Origin: Candidatus Cloacimonadota bacterium
GTDB taxonomy: Bacteria; Cloacimonadota; Cloacimonadia; Cloacimonadales; TCS61
Direction: 5' to 3'
Length of the DNA: 64,000 nucleotides
Assembly: GCA_030445745.1 (NCBI GenBank)
Contig: JASUTE010000001.1
Location: 133,664 to 197,663 of the forward strand
This document shows positions 55,520 to 63,733 of this stretch, piece by piece (the stretch's first letter is position 1; the number at the start of each line of letters is the position of its first letter). The notes beneath the pieces were generated by a model. That model worked only from the letters and a program-made list of their open reading frames with translations. It was not told the origin of the DNA and did not search any database. A program made the position numbers and the translations under genes.

Positions 55520-56420
55520 TTTTAAGTTCCCTCTCTATTTTTTTTACTAATTCGTTTGTTTTAAGCACCTGCAGTTTTTGCAGAAGCTTAGTTATATCGT
55601 TTATTGCCGATGATATCTCGTTGCTGCTTTTAGCTAGTTTTTCATCTTCATATTTGGCTGCTGCTTCTTTTACTCGGGTTACCGAGAGTGAGATTACACA
55701 AAGTGGAGTGTTTATATCGTGATCAAGATGTGAAATTTTAGCAGCGACTTTACTGAGATTTTCGAATTTTTCATTCTCTTCTTCCAGGTTTCTTAATCCA
55801 GCATTCAAAGTATCCAAATCGGCTTGTAATTGGATATTTTCATCTTCGAATTTCGCTGATTGAGTGTTCAGTTTTTTTAGCAGATCACTGATGAAATTAG
55901 CTATTAGTGCCATACCTGTGAATAAACCTGCATAAGAGATTAGAAAAATGGTGGTGGAGGGCGTATCCATTGCATTGGTTTCTGTTATAGGGGTTAAGAG
56001 AGAGTATTTGTATAACAGTAATAATGCAGTTAAGGCCGCAGTTGATATGAGACCTGTGATAACACCCCCCATATTTTCCACCGTTAAACTAGCTGTAATA
56101 ACTCCAATTAGGTATATCCATATAAAAGAACTATGAAAACCACCTGTGATATGTACTACGGCAGTAGCATAAGCAACATCTAATAAAATCTGTAAAATTG
56201 CAAAGAACTGTCTTTGTTTTATAATCTGTATTTGGAACAATATATTCATTATTGTTAGTCCTAAAAAGGTGAATATGAAAATGTAAATAGGATACGTTTC
56301 TTGTAGTTGGTTAACTTGCAAAATTCCAATGGAAAATATAATAACTAAGAAGAACCAGCGGATATTTGCCCACCATTTGTACATCATTTCTTCGTAATTT
56401 TTAACTTTTGTTTGTGCCAT
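55509..56420 (-). CDS. Membrane histidine kinase-like protein lacking a catalytic domain
   Basis: The protein has about 303 aa from the ATG at 56420 (AAGGAG upstream; the track start 56441 adds seven residues). Five to six hydrophobic segments fill residues 20-190, then comes a coiled coil (200-230). A dimerisation/phosphotransfer helix pair follows with the H-box 'HLDHDINTPLCVISLSVTRV'. The chain ends soon after, at 'ELVKKIERELKNET', without N, G1 or G2 boxes. It cannot bind ATP by itself. It may be phosphorylated by another kinase or act as a phosphatase or anchor for the overlapping receiver-cNMP protein. Confidence 0.8.
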   Translation of the reverse strand: MAQTKVKNYEEMMYKWWANIRWFFLVIIFSIGILQVNQLQETYPIYIFIFTFLGLTIMNILFQIQIIKQRQFFAILQILLDVAYATAVVHITGGFHSSFIWIYLIGVITASLTVENMGGVITGLISTAALTALLLLYKYSLLTPITETNAMDTPSTTIFLISYAGLFTGMALIANFISDLLKKLNTQSAKFEDENIQLQADLDTLNAGLRNLEEENEKFENLSKVAAKISHLDHDINTPLCVISLSVTRVKEAAAKYEDEKLAKSSNEISSAINDITKLLQKLQVLKTNELVKKIERELKNET

Positions 56421-56431
56421 AATATTGCTCC

Positions 56432-57325
56432 TTAATTCCAATTAGTAATATAGTAACTGGAAAATACAGGCATGTTATAGATATCTTCTGAGAGAACATT
56501 GGAATCAAAATTAACTTCACAGTTACCTGTAAGTATAGCATCGCCATCTATTTCTATCGTACTTTCAACAAAAAGTGCACCATCAAAGTTGGCGTTCCCA
56601 GAAATACGGACATTGCCCATTATCCAGACAATTCCCTGGAAATACATGTTCCCAGACACATTTAAATTACCATTAACAATAAGAATTCCACTTCCTTCCC
56701 AATTACTTGAGATAATAAAACTTGAATTTTCTTCCAAATCGATCCAGGTGATATCTGCAACTGGAGTGATATTGTTCGCCGGATCCACATAATAGTTATT
56801 GGCGTAATCTTTGGCGTGCTGTTTATCAATTCCAAATATTTCTTCAAAATCGGGAGGAGTATTTTCGCTAATATCACCATTTACTTCTGCGCTTCCTTGC
56901 ACTGTTACTGAACCTGCTGCTGTGATAGCTGAACTAAGGTTTATCTGATTTGAAGGTTGCTGGTAAAGTGTGGTTGACTTAACCTCGGTTGCAGTTTCTC
57001 CAGCTACATTAGCGTGTACATATGCCTTTAATAAAATTTCATTAGAAGTTATTTTACGATAAATGAGGCTGTCTATACTACCATTTCCGATATCGAAATT
57101 GGTATAGGAAAGTTTCAGCAAACTATCTGTAATGGAAACTTCGGTGTTGCGTAGTTTCTTAATAGCAAAGTTAAGTGCATAATTTGCCAGTGATTCTGCT
57201 TCTTTTTCTACAACATTTTGCGAAATAGTTTTGGGAACTTTTTGCATCTTATCTGCCAGAGAAATGCTAATAGCACTTAAAATTGTGCCCAAAATAAGTA
57301 TTGAAATTATTATTACTTTTCCCAT
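56432..57325 (-). CDS. PilX-like pilus-associated protein with beta-solenoid region
   Basis: The 297-aa protein has an N-terminal hydrophobic helix ('MGKVIIISILILGTILSAISISLA') and an alpha-helical stretch ('ESLANYALNFAIKKLR') of the pilin/PilX kind, with no charged leader. The C-terminal half is a run of short beta repeats ('GILIVNGNLNVSGNMYFQGIVWIMGNVRISGNANFDGALFVES'), similar to bactofilin/DUF-type solenoids seen in putative tip or minor pilins. It is encoded between the other pseudopilin-like genes and the sensor, and is a plausible tip adhesin or initiator. The family is not firmly identified. Confidence 0.6.
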   Translation of the reverse strand: MGKVIIISILILGTILSAISISLADKMQKVPKTISQNVVEKEAESLANYALNFAIKKLRNTEVSITDSLLKLSYTNFDIGNGSIDSLIYRKITSNEILLKAYVHANVAGETATEVKSTTLYQQPSNQINLSSAITAAGSVTVQGSAEVNGDISENTPPDFEEIFGIDKQHAKDYANNYYVDPANNITPVADITWIDLEENSSFIISSNWEGSGILIVNGNLNVSGNMYFQGIVWIMGNVRISGNANFDGALFVESTIEIDGDAILTGNCEVNFDSNVLSEDIYNMPVFSSYYITNWN

Positions 57326-57334
57326 ATCAATCTC

Positions 57335-57901
57335 CTATAAAAACATGTTGTAAAAATATTGCCAAAGCACTATCTGGCTTTTCAGGTTAACTTCGAAATT
57401 TTCCTTGTTTATTCCCTTTTGGAAGAAATCCAATTTAATTCTGGCATATCTAATTGAATCTATATAGGTAGTAACAGGGCTACTTAGTTCAGTGTCATCT
57501 GCTTTATAATAATTTACTTCTAAGCTATCGGACAACCAAAAGGGTCCCATAATTAAGCTACCATTTTGATATACTTTTAAAGGATAACCACTGGCAGTAC
57601 TATCTTCCTGAACCAATTTTATCGTAGCAACAGCTGTTTCTTGGGCTAATCTCCCCTTAAATTCAAATTCATTGCTTTTAGCGGTAGTTATCATAGTAGA
57701 ATCTGGATCTACACCAGAGCCTACCCGAGCTAAAATTTCATTGTTCAAAATCGATGTAACCTCTTCAGAGATATCGTTTAGGGAAACTTGCATTTCCAGA
57801 TTCATAGCTGTAGTCTGAATGGTAAACAGTCCGTTTAAAATGCTAACGATCAGCATTCCACCAACAACTGTTGCCCATATAGTTTCCAGAATCGCTGTCA
57901 T
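57335..57901 (-). CDS. Pseudopilin-like membrane protein
   Basis: The 188-aa protein has an N-terminal hydrophobic helix (about 8-30, 'TIWATVVGGMLIVSILNGLF') followed by an amphipathic alpha segment ('MNLEMQVSLNDISEEVTSILNNEIL') and a beta-rich C-terminus. The topology and neighbours suit a minor pseudopilin or PilV/W-like protein. A canonical prepilin peptidase site (Gly before Phe/Met-Thr-Leu-Ile-Glu) is not obvious. The role is inferred from context. Confidence 0.55.
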   Translation of the reverse strand: MTAILETIWATVVGGMLIVSILNGLFTIQTTAMNLEMQVSLNDISEEVTSILNNEILARVGSGVDPDSTMITTAKSNEFEFKGRLAQETAVATIKLVQEDSTASGYPLKVYQNGSLIMGPFWLSDSLEVNYYKADDTELSSPVTTYIDSIRYARIKLDFFQKGINKENFEVNLKSQIVLWQYFYNMFL

Positions 57902-57909
57902 GATATCTC

Positions 57910-58344
57910 CTAATTTATCTGAATCTTTGCTAACATTTTGGTAATAGGGGCACTTTCTGTTCCAATAAAGATAGTGTCCTGATTACCCTTAACAGTATAT
58001 ATTTTAAAATCCAATCTTTGAAAATTACTACTAGAGCCTACATCTATTCCCAGAGAATCGCAGTAGGAAGAGGAGATGTTATAATGATAGACTTGGCCTT
58101 CTACTGAAATACTATTTTCCAAGGAAGAGTATTCAGTATAGATTTGGCTGAAGTCCTTAGTTTCGCTAATGATGCTGGCCATAATGCTTTGGTAAATTTT
58201 CTCTACTATTTGCAGGCCTTGCAGATAATAATTGGTGTTATAGATTGTTTCCGCTTGCTCTATTATACCATTATAATAAGTTAGGAACAAGGTAGAAAAC
58301 AAAATAACTGCAAATAATACAAAGAGTAATTGACCTGTACCCAT
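57910..58344 (-). CDS. Pseudopilin-like membrane protein
   Basis: The 144-aa protein starts almost directly with a hydrophobic helix ('GTGQLLFVLFAVILFSTLFLTYY') followed by an alpha segment and a beta-rich domain. This is the shape of a small pilin-like subunit. No typical type IV leader with a Glu5 is seen. Start and PilB stop overlap by one base (TAATG), so the gene is coupled to PilB. Confidence 0.55.
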   Translation of the reverse strand: MGTGQLLFVLFAVILFSTLFLTYYNGIIEQAETIYNTNYYLQGLQIVEKIYQSIMASIISETKDFSQIYTEYSSLENSISVEGQVYHYNISSSYCDSLGIDVGSSSNFQRLDFKIYTVKGNQDTIFIGTESAPITKMLAKIQIN

Positions 58345-60122
58345 TAGTTGTTCTCCGAGGTTGCATAGGCTACTTCTTCAATGGTAGTGTAGCCTTGCAA
58401 AATTCTATCCATTCCAGATTGACGCATCGAAAGCATGCCATGCTTTTCTGCCAGTTTTCGAATATTTACTACATCTATATCATCTCCGGCCTTCATTATT
58501 GCTTCGCTTATATCCGGATAGAAATAGAGTGCTTCTGCGATATTGATTCTTCCTTTATAACCAGCTGTACATTTAGGACAGCCCACTGCTTCGTATACTC
58601 TCCCTGCTTCCAGGTCTTCTTGCTTCAAGCCAAACTCCATAGCAGCATTCCATTTCTCTTTGGAAAGTGGACGCTTACAATTATCACATAGTTTTCTCAC
58701 CAACCTTTGTGCTATTATAATGTTGATCGAATAAGCTAGCAGGAATGGCTCTACACCCATTTTATACAAGCGAGAGATGGCACTGGGTGCATCATTGGTA
58801 TGCAAGGTAGAAAGCGTGAGATGACCTGTATTGGCCAGCTTTACAGCTAAATCTGCTGTTTCCTTGTCGCGAATCTCGCCAACCATGACCACATCGGGGT
58901 CATGACGCAAAATAGAGCGGATAGCTTGATCGAAACGCATTTTGTGGCTTATCTTTAGTTGACGTGCTCCTTTTATAACGTATTCCACTGGGTCTTCACA
59001 GGTTAAAACGTTCTTGGTAGGATCGATAACATAGTGCAAGGCTGCCATCAGGGTAGTACTTTTACCACTACCGGTGGGACCAGTAACTATCACAATACCT
59101 TTAGAAGAGCTTATTGCTTTATGAAATTCTTTTTCAGCAAGTTTCTGAAAACCCAATTTTCTAAAATCTGTAATTACCTTTCTATCGTCAATGACTCGTA
59201 TAACCACACTTTCGAAGCGGCGATGAAATTCTGAAGAAACAACGGGAATAATCGAAATACGAAAACGAATAAGGTGGTCATCGATAAACCTTTGTGCAAA
59301 TCCATCCTGCGCTTCATCGCGCTCGAATCTATCGATTCCCTGGAATCGATCTTTTACTACAGCAGCGAAAGCTTCTGGCATCGTGTTTTCTTGCCGGTGC
59401 CACAGCCGCAACTTGCCGTCTATTCTAAAGTAGATCTCGAAGGCTGTTTCGGAAGCTGCAATTATGTGAAGGTCGCTAACATCGCTTCTTACAGCTTCCA
59501 CTAGAGCACCCTCAAATAGATTTACTAGCTGGCTTTTATTGATCTTTTCATCTAACTCTTTCTTGTCTACTTCATATTCTTCTTTTTCCACATCAACTAC
59601 TTCATCACCTACTTCTTCCAAAAGTTCCAAAAATTCATTTTTTTGAGGGGATATCAAGTCCATTATATCCATCAAATTGTTGAGTGGGCAATAAACCACT
59701 TCGTATTTCTTAAAATCTGTCACTTCGGGTATCTGCTGGGTCAGTTTATTGGTTGGATCAGCGGATAGTACCTTAAGACGATCTCCTGTTTTTGAGATAA
59801 TTTTATAGGGAAAGATCTTATGGAAAAACAGCTTTTTACGGAAATTCTCTGGGAATTGCTGTAGGATATTTTTGGTTTCTTCGATTTGCTTATCATCAAT
59901 TTTTTCCAAGGCAATGTATTCTTTTCGGAAAGCATAAAGTTCTGCTAGAGTGCTATATATGCTATCGTGTGGTATATGAAACTCGGATACCAGGATTTTG
60001 GCTAAATTGGAGGGAGTTTTTTCATTACTCTCTTCCAATCTTTTTATCGCTTTTTGTAAAATTTCTTCGGTTATAATGTTTTCTTTTAATAAGCGTTTGC
60101 CGAATTTTGATTTTTCTATCAT
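58344..60122 (-). CDS. PilB/GspE-type assembly ATPase
   Basis: The 592-aa hexameric ATPase powers pilus or pseudopilus assembly. The N-terminal MshEN-like region (about 1-150) can bind c-di-GMP in some homologues. The core has Walker A 'VTGPTGSGKSTTLMAAL' (about 334-350), an Asp box 'LTCEDPVEYVI', Walker B 'DPDVVMVGEIRDKET' and 'LSTLHTND'. The zinc tetracysteine site is 'LCDNCKRP...VGCPKCTAGYKGR'. All catalytic motifs are intact, unlike the PilT-like protein. It lies 16 bases after the PilC gene. Confidence 0.93.
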   Translation of the reverse strand: MIEKSKFGKRLLKENIITEEILQKAIKRLEESNEKTPSNLAKILVSEFHIPHDSIYSTLAELYAFRKEYIALEKIDDKQIEETKNILQQFPENFRKKLFFHKIFPYKIISKTGDRLKVLSADPTNKLTQQIPEVTDFKKYEVVYCPLNNLMDIMDLISPQKNEFLELLEEVGDEVVDVEKEEYEVDKKELDEKINKSQLVNLFEGALVEAVRSDVSDLHIIAASETAFEIYFRIDGKLRLWHRQENTMPEAFAAVVKDRFQGIDRFERDEAQDGFAQRFIDDHLIRFRISIIPVVSSEFHRRFESVVIRVIDDRKVITDFRKLGFQKLAEKEFHKAISSSKGIVIVTGPTGSGKSTTLMAALHYVIDPTKNVLTCEDPVEYVIKGARQLKISHKMRFDQAIRSILRHDPDVVMVGEIRDKETADLAVKLANTGHLTLSTLHTNDAPSAISRLYKMGVEPFLLAYSINIIIAQRLVRKLCDNCKRPLSKEKWNAAMEFGLKQEDLEAGRVYEAVGCPKCTAGYKGRINIAEALYFYPDISEAIMKAGDDIDVVNIRKLAEKHGMLSMRQSGMDRILQGYTTIEEVAYATSENN

Positions 60123-60138
60123 TTAATCTGTTCCCCTT

Positions 60139-61479
60139 CTAAAATCCGGTTGGTGGTGAAACTGTTGAAATTTCTGCAGAAACTATGGTGAGCAGTGTGA
60201 TAACTATTGCTATGAAGAAGCCGATAACAGTTTGAATAAGTTCAATAAGTGATTCCATTTTGTAGGTGGTTTCAGCTTCAAAATAGGAAGCTATCTGCTG
60301 AGCTGGTTTTAAAATATTACCTGTTTCCGACCCGCTTTTCAACCTGGAGATCACCGAACGTGGAAAAACTCCGGAGGCCTGCATAGCAGGGACGAATGCT
60401 TCACCTTTTTCCAACATTAAAGGTACGGTTACTGTTTTTATCATTTTTTCTATATATTTATTTCTACAAGCCTCAGCTGAAATTAAGATTGTTTCAATAT
60501 TATCGGAAGCACCAGCATAAACAGTGGCAAATACTCGGAAAAAAATCTCGATACTGGTTTTGTGAATAAGGTGGCCGATTACTGGTAACTTTATAATGAA
60601 CCTATCACGCCATACTTGTCCCGAGGGGGTAGACCACCAGCGCCAGATTATTAGTACAGGAATGAAGAATGCTCCCAAAATATACAGATAATTATTACCC
60701 AACCAATCACTCAGTTCCAAGGTTTTTTGGGTCATAGGTGGTAGGTCGATACCCAGTTTAACAAATAGTTCAGTGGTAGCGGGGAAAATTTCCATTACAT
60801 AATACATTACAGCGCCAATTGTTGCTAGCACAGCAAACATCGGTGATACTAACGCTTTCTTAATATTTTTTCTGATCTCGCTGTCGCGCTCTATAAAAGT
60901 ATTAGTAGCTTCAAATATTTTAGCCATATTACCACTCTGAGTAGCTAAACCCATCATAAATGCTGGGAATTTGCCAAACACATCGGTATATTTCTTGAAA
61001 ACTTCCTGGCCTTCAGCTCCTTGTTTCAATTCTTTTTCTATCTGATACAGAGTTTCCTTAAGAACACTATTATTTTGCTCTTCCGCTAAAAGACTTAATA
61101 CCTGGCCAAAATTCATTTTATCGTTTAGCATGTTGGTGCTAAGCTTGATGAACATCTGGATATCACTCTTGGATGGCTTCATTTGGATATCGAATAGCAT
61201 TGGCGAAATAGTAAAGTCGTCATAACCCATGTTTTTTAATCCCCTGGCTACCTCTTCTTTGGAATAAGCTTTTTGCTTACCCTTTATCTTTTTCTTATTA
61301 GGAAGCTTAATAGTATAGAGGAAAGTGCGCTTTTGTTCTATATCGGTGATGTTCAAATTGTATTTTTGGGCTAATTTATCAATTTTCTCTTTGGCATTTT
61401 TCAAGTTACGCGCATTCACCGTGCCTTGCGCTGACCTGCCTTGGGGTGAAATCCCTCTGAACCTAAATTCCTTGATCAT
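60139..61479 (-). CDS. PilC/GspF-type inner-membrane platform protein
   Basis: The 446-aa polytopic protein has two T2SSF repeats (about 105-235 and 310-430; 'LSTNMLNDKMNFGQVLSLLAEEQ', 'FFRVFATVYAGASDNIETILISAE'). Membrane helices lie near 215, 270 and at the C-terminus ('LIELIQTVIGFFIAIVITLLTIVSAEIS'). An N-terminal 100-residue cytoplasmic extension starts 'MIKEFRFRGISPQGRSAQGTV'. It is the first gene of the operon, with GAGAGG before the ATG and the sigma-54 site about 25 bases upstream. Confidence 0.92.
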   Translation of the reverse strand: MIKEFRFRGISPQGRSAQGTVNARNLKNAKEKIDKLAQKYNLNITDIEQKRTFLYTIKLPNKKKIKGKQKAYSKEEVARGLKNMGYDDFTISPMLFDIQMKPSKSDIQMFIKLSTNMLNDKMNFGQVLSLLAEEQNNSVLKETLYQIEKELKQGAEGQEVFKKYTDVFGKFPAFMMGLATQSGNMAKIFEATNTFIERDSEIRKNIKKALVSPMFAVLATIGAVMYYVMEIFPATTELFVKLGIDLPPMTQKTLELSDWLGNNYLYILGAFFIPVLIIWRWWSTPSGQVWRDRFIIKLPVIGHLIHKTSIEIFFRVFATVYAGASDNIETILISAEACRNKYIEKMIKTVTVPLMLEKGEAFVPAMQASGVFPRSVISRLKSGSETGNILKPAQQIASYFEAETTYKMESLIELIQTVIGFFIAIVITLLTIVSAEISTVSPPTGF

Positions 61480-61502
61480 AGTTTCCTCTCGTAGAAAACT
61501 AA

Positions 61503-61518
61503 TGCAATTTTGGTTCCA
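61503..61518 (-). promoter_or_regulatory. Sigma-54 promoter of the pilus operon
   Basis: The minus strand reads TGGAACCAAAATTGCA. This fits the -24/-12 consensus TGGCAC-N5-TTGC[A/T] with one mismatch and exact GG-N10-GC spacing. Transcription would start near 61492, leaving a 13-base leader that holds the ribosome-binding site of pilC. The gene immediately upstream (61636-63018) encodes a sigma-54 activator. Confidence 0.72.
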
Positions 61519-61635
61519 CTTGTTTCTTTTTTACGAATCCTTTATTTATGCTACTCTCTAATTGTAACTTCTATTTTTCTCTGTATTAATAAACATTCAC
61601 CATCATTTTGGTGTAATAAATTATATTCAGGAAGG

Positions 61636-63018
61636 TTAGCGAAAATCTGTTGGATCTAAATTGTATTTTTTTAATTTAGGATACAAATTTTGGCGTAAAA
61701 TTCCAGTAGTTTCTGCAGCTTTGGTAATATTGCCCTTACATTTTTCTAAAATGGTTTTAAAATAATCTTTTTCAAATTTTTGTTTAGCTTGTTTAAAATT
61801 CAAAGAAGCTAATTTATCTATATTGGAATTTTGAACTTCTGCTACCGGATAAAGATTATGTGGTAAATCATGAGGTAGAATAGCACTATGTTCAGCTAAT
61901 ATCACGGCTCTTTCTATTACATTGCGCAATTCCCTTACATTTCCTTTCCATTCTGCCGAGCGTAAAATAGACATAGCTGGTGACGAAATTTCCAGATCTG
62001 GTTTGTTGTATTTCAGTTTAAATTCATCTAAAAAACATTTTGCGAAGACTTCGATATCTTCTACTCTTTTACGCAGAGGGGGAATGGAGAGATTAATTAT
62101 ATTGAGGCGATAATAAAGATCTTCGCGGAATTTCCCATTTTCTACCAGAGTTTTAATATCTTTGTTGGTTGCCACAATCAGTCTTACGTCGATTTTTATA
62201 TCCTTTTCTCCTCCTACCTTACGAATTACCTTATTTTCTATTGCCCGTAATAATTTAACCTGAAATGAGGCTGAAGTCTCGGTAATTTCATCTAAAAACA
62301 AACTGCCATGCTGGGCTTCTTGGAAATAGCCTTGCGTGGAACGCACAGCATCTGTAAAAGCTCCTTTTTCATGGCCAAAGAGATGACTTTCTAACAAAGT
62401 TTCAGGGATACTTCCACAGTTTACAGTAACAAATTTATTCTCTTTACGTGGGCTATTTTCATGAATTAGTCGGGCTATTAGGCTTTTACCTACTCCAGTT
62501 TCGCCTGTTATGAGCATGGTGGTATCTAAAGGTGCTATTTTCTCAACCATTTTAAAAATATTCTGCATCACTTTGCTAGTTCCTATTATCGGCTTAGAAG
62601 AAACCTGTTTATTCAAAATAGAATTGAGTCTCTTATTTTCCTGAACCAGCCATTGCTTATTCAAAATTTTATCGATAAGCACAGTTAGTAATTCCAAATC
62701 GCTTATTGGTTTCAGGATAAATTCTTCTGCTCCCAGCTTCATCGCTTCTACTGCATTTTGAATGGTAGCCTGACCACTAATGACTATAATTGAGATATAA
62801 GGCCATCTTTTGCGAATAGTTTGCATCAATTCCAAACCATTGCGTCCTGGCATTACTAAATCGGTTATGGCAATATTAAAACTCTCTGTTTCTAAAGTCT
62901 GTAAAGCTGATTCTGCCGATTGTACAGCGGTTACATCGTATCTATCGGAAAGAAAATCCTGCAAAAGTTCCAAAGTGTCTTTTTCATCATCTACGATTAA
63001 AATTTTATTGTTTTTCAT
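61636..63018 (-). CDS. NtrC-type sigma-54-dependent response regulator
   Basis: The 460-aa activator has a receiver with Asp53 ('IAITDLVMPGRNG'). The AAA+ domain carries Walker A 'TGETGVGKSLIARLI', the sigma-54 contact loop 'GAFTDA' (a variant of GAFTGA), Walker B 'GSLFLDEITE', the 'GKFREDLYYRLNIINL' sensor region and 'WKGNVRELRNVIERAV'. It ends with a Fis-type helix-turn-helix ('AAETTGILRQNLYPKLKKY'). Phosphorylation by the kinase encoded two bases upstream would trigger it to open sigma-54 promoters, most likely that of the adjacent pilus operon. Confidence 0.95.
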   Translation of the reverse strand: MKNNKILIVDDEKDTLELLQDFLSDRYDVTAVQSAESALQTLETESFNIAITDLVMPGRNGLELMQTIRKRWPYISIIVISGQATIQNAVEAMKLGAEEFILKPISDLELLTVLIDKILNKQWLVQENKRLNSILNKQVSSKPIIGTSKVMQNIFKMVEKIAPLDTTMLITGETGVGKSLIARLIHENSPRKENKFVTVNCGSIPETLLESHLFGHEKGAFTDAVRSTQGYFQEAQHGSLFLDEITETSASFQVKLLRAIENKVIRKVGGEKDIKIDVRLIVATNKDIKTLVENGKFREDLYYRLNIINLSIPPLRKRVEDIEVFAKCFLDEFKLKYNKPDLEISSPAMSILRSAEWKGNVRELRNVIERAVILAEHSAILPHDLPHNLYPVAEVQNSNIDKLASLNFKQAKQKFEKDYFKTILEKCKGNITKAAETTGILRQNLYPKLKKYNLDPTDFR

Positions 63019-63019
63019 G

Positions 63020-63733
63020 TTATCCTCGAATTGGGAACATTATCTGAGCTGTTACCCTCTCTTCTTTGGCAATTAATTTAATTTCTGAATTATATTTTTT
63101 TAAAATATATTTCACTAAAGGTAAACCCAACCCATATTCGGAATTGTTCTTAGTAGTAAATTCTGGTAAGAATATTTTTTCGGTAGGAGTGGGAATTTTA
63201 CCTCTGTTATTTATTTCTAATTCAACTCTTGAATTTGATAGCTTAGTGGTGATAAATATTTTATTTTCATCGATAGCTTGCAATGCTTCCACAGCATTGT
63301 TTAATAAATTATCTAATATCAGATGCAAATCGCCTGCTGCAATATGTAATTTTGGCAGATTTTTGGTTAAATCGGTTTCCACCTTGATATTATGCTTAAA
63401 AAATAAATTAAAACTCATTAGCTTCAAATGATTAACTATCTCTTCATTCAGATTCAAGAAAACAGGCATCTCATTCTTAAATTTTTCTATATCCAAAGCT
63501 AAATTTTTAAATTCTTTATCAATTTCTAAACCAGCTTGATATATTTTTTCTACAGCTTTAAGCTCAGGATTTCTATTCCTAAGAATTTGAGCATAGCCCA
63601 GAATTGTATTCAACGGTGAATTCAAATTGTGAATTATGCCTTCCAATTTACAGCCTAATATAGCTAAGCGAGCTTTTCTTAAAATTTCTAATTCATGCTT
63701 CTTCATTTTCATTAAATATCTGGTTAAGAACAC
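63020..63733 (-). CDS. Cytosolic sensor histidine kinase
   Basis: The 237-aa protein consists of little more than the kinase core. The phospho-acceptor lies in 'GIIHNLNSPLNTILGYAQIL', N-box in 'LILDNLLNNAVEALQA' and G2-like 'YGLGLPLVKYIL'; the G1 box is weak ('INNRGKIP'). No membrane or PAS domain is present. The GTG at 63733 has GAGG upstream; an ATG at 63712 is the alternative. It overlaps the upstream receiver gene and is followed two bases later by the NtrC-type regulator, so it is the cognate kinase. Confidence 0.88.
   Translation of the reverse strand: MFLTRYLMKMKKHELEILRKARLAILGCKLEGIIHNLNSPLNTILGYAQILRNRNPELKAVEKIYQAGLEIDKEFKNLALDIEKFKNEMPVFLNLNEEIVNHLKLMSFNLFFKHNIKVETDLTKNLPKLHIAAGDLHLILDNLLNNAVEALQAIDENKIFITTKLSNSRVELEINNRGKIPTPTEKIFLPEFTTKNNSEYGLGLPLVKYILKKYNSEIKLIAKEERVTAQIMFPIRG

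Noticed and set aside
61580-61635. Terminator after the NtrC-type gene (CACC...GGTG hairpin)
   Set aside because: The stem is only four base pairs and has no T-tract on the minus strand; it is too weak to call.
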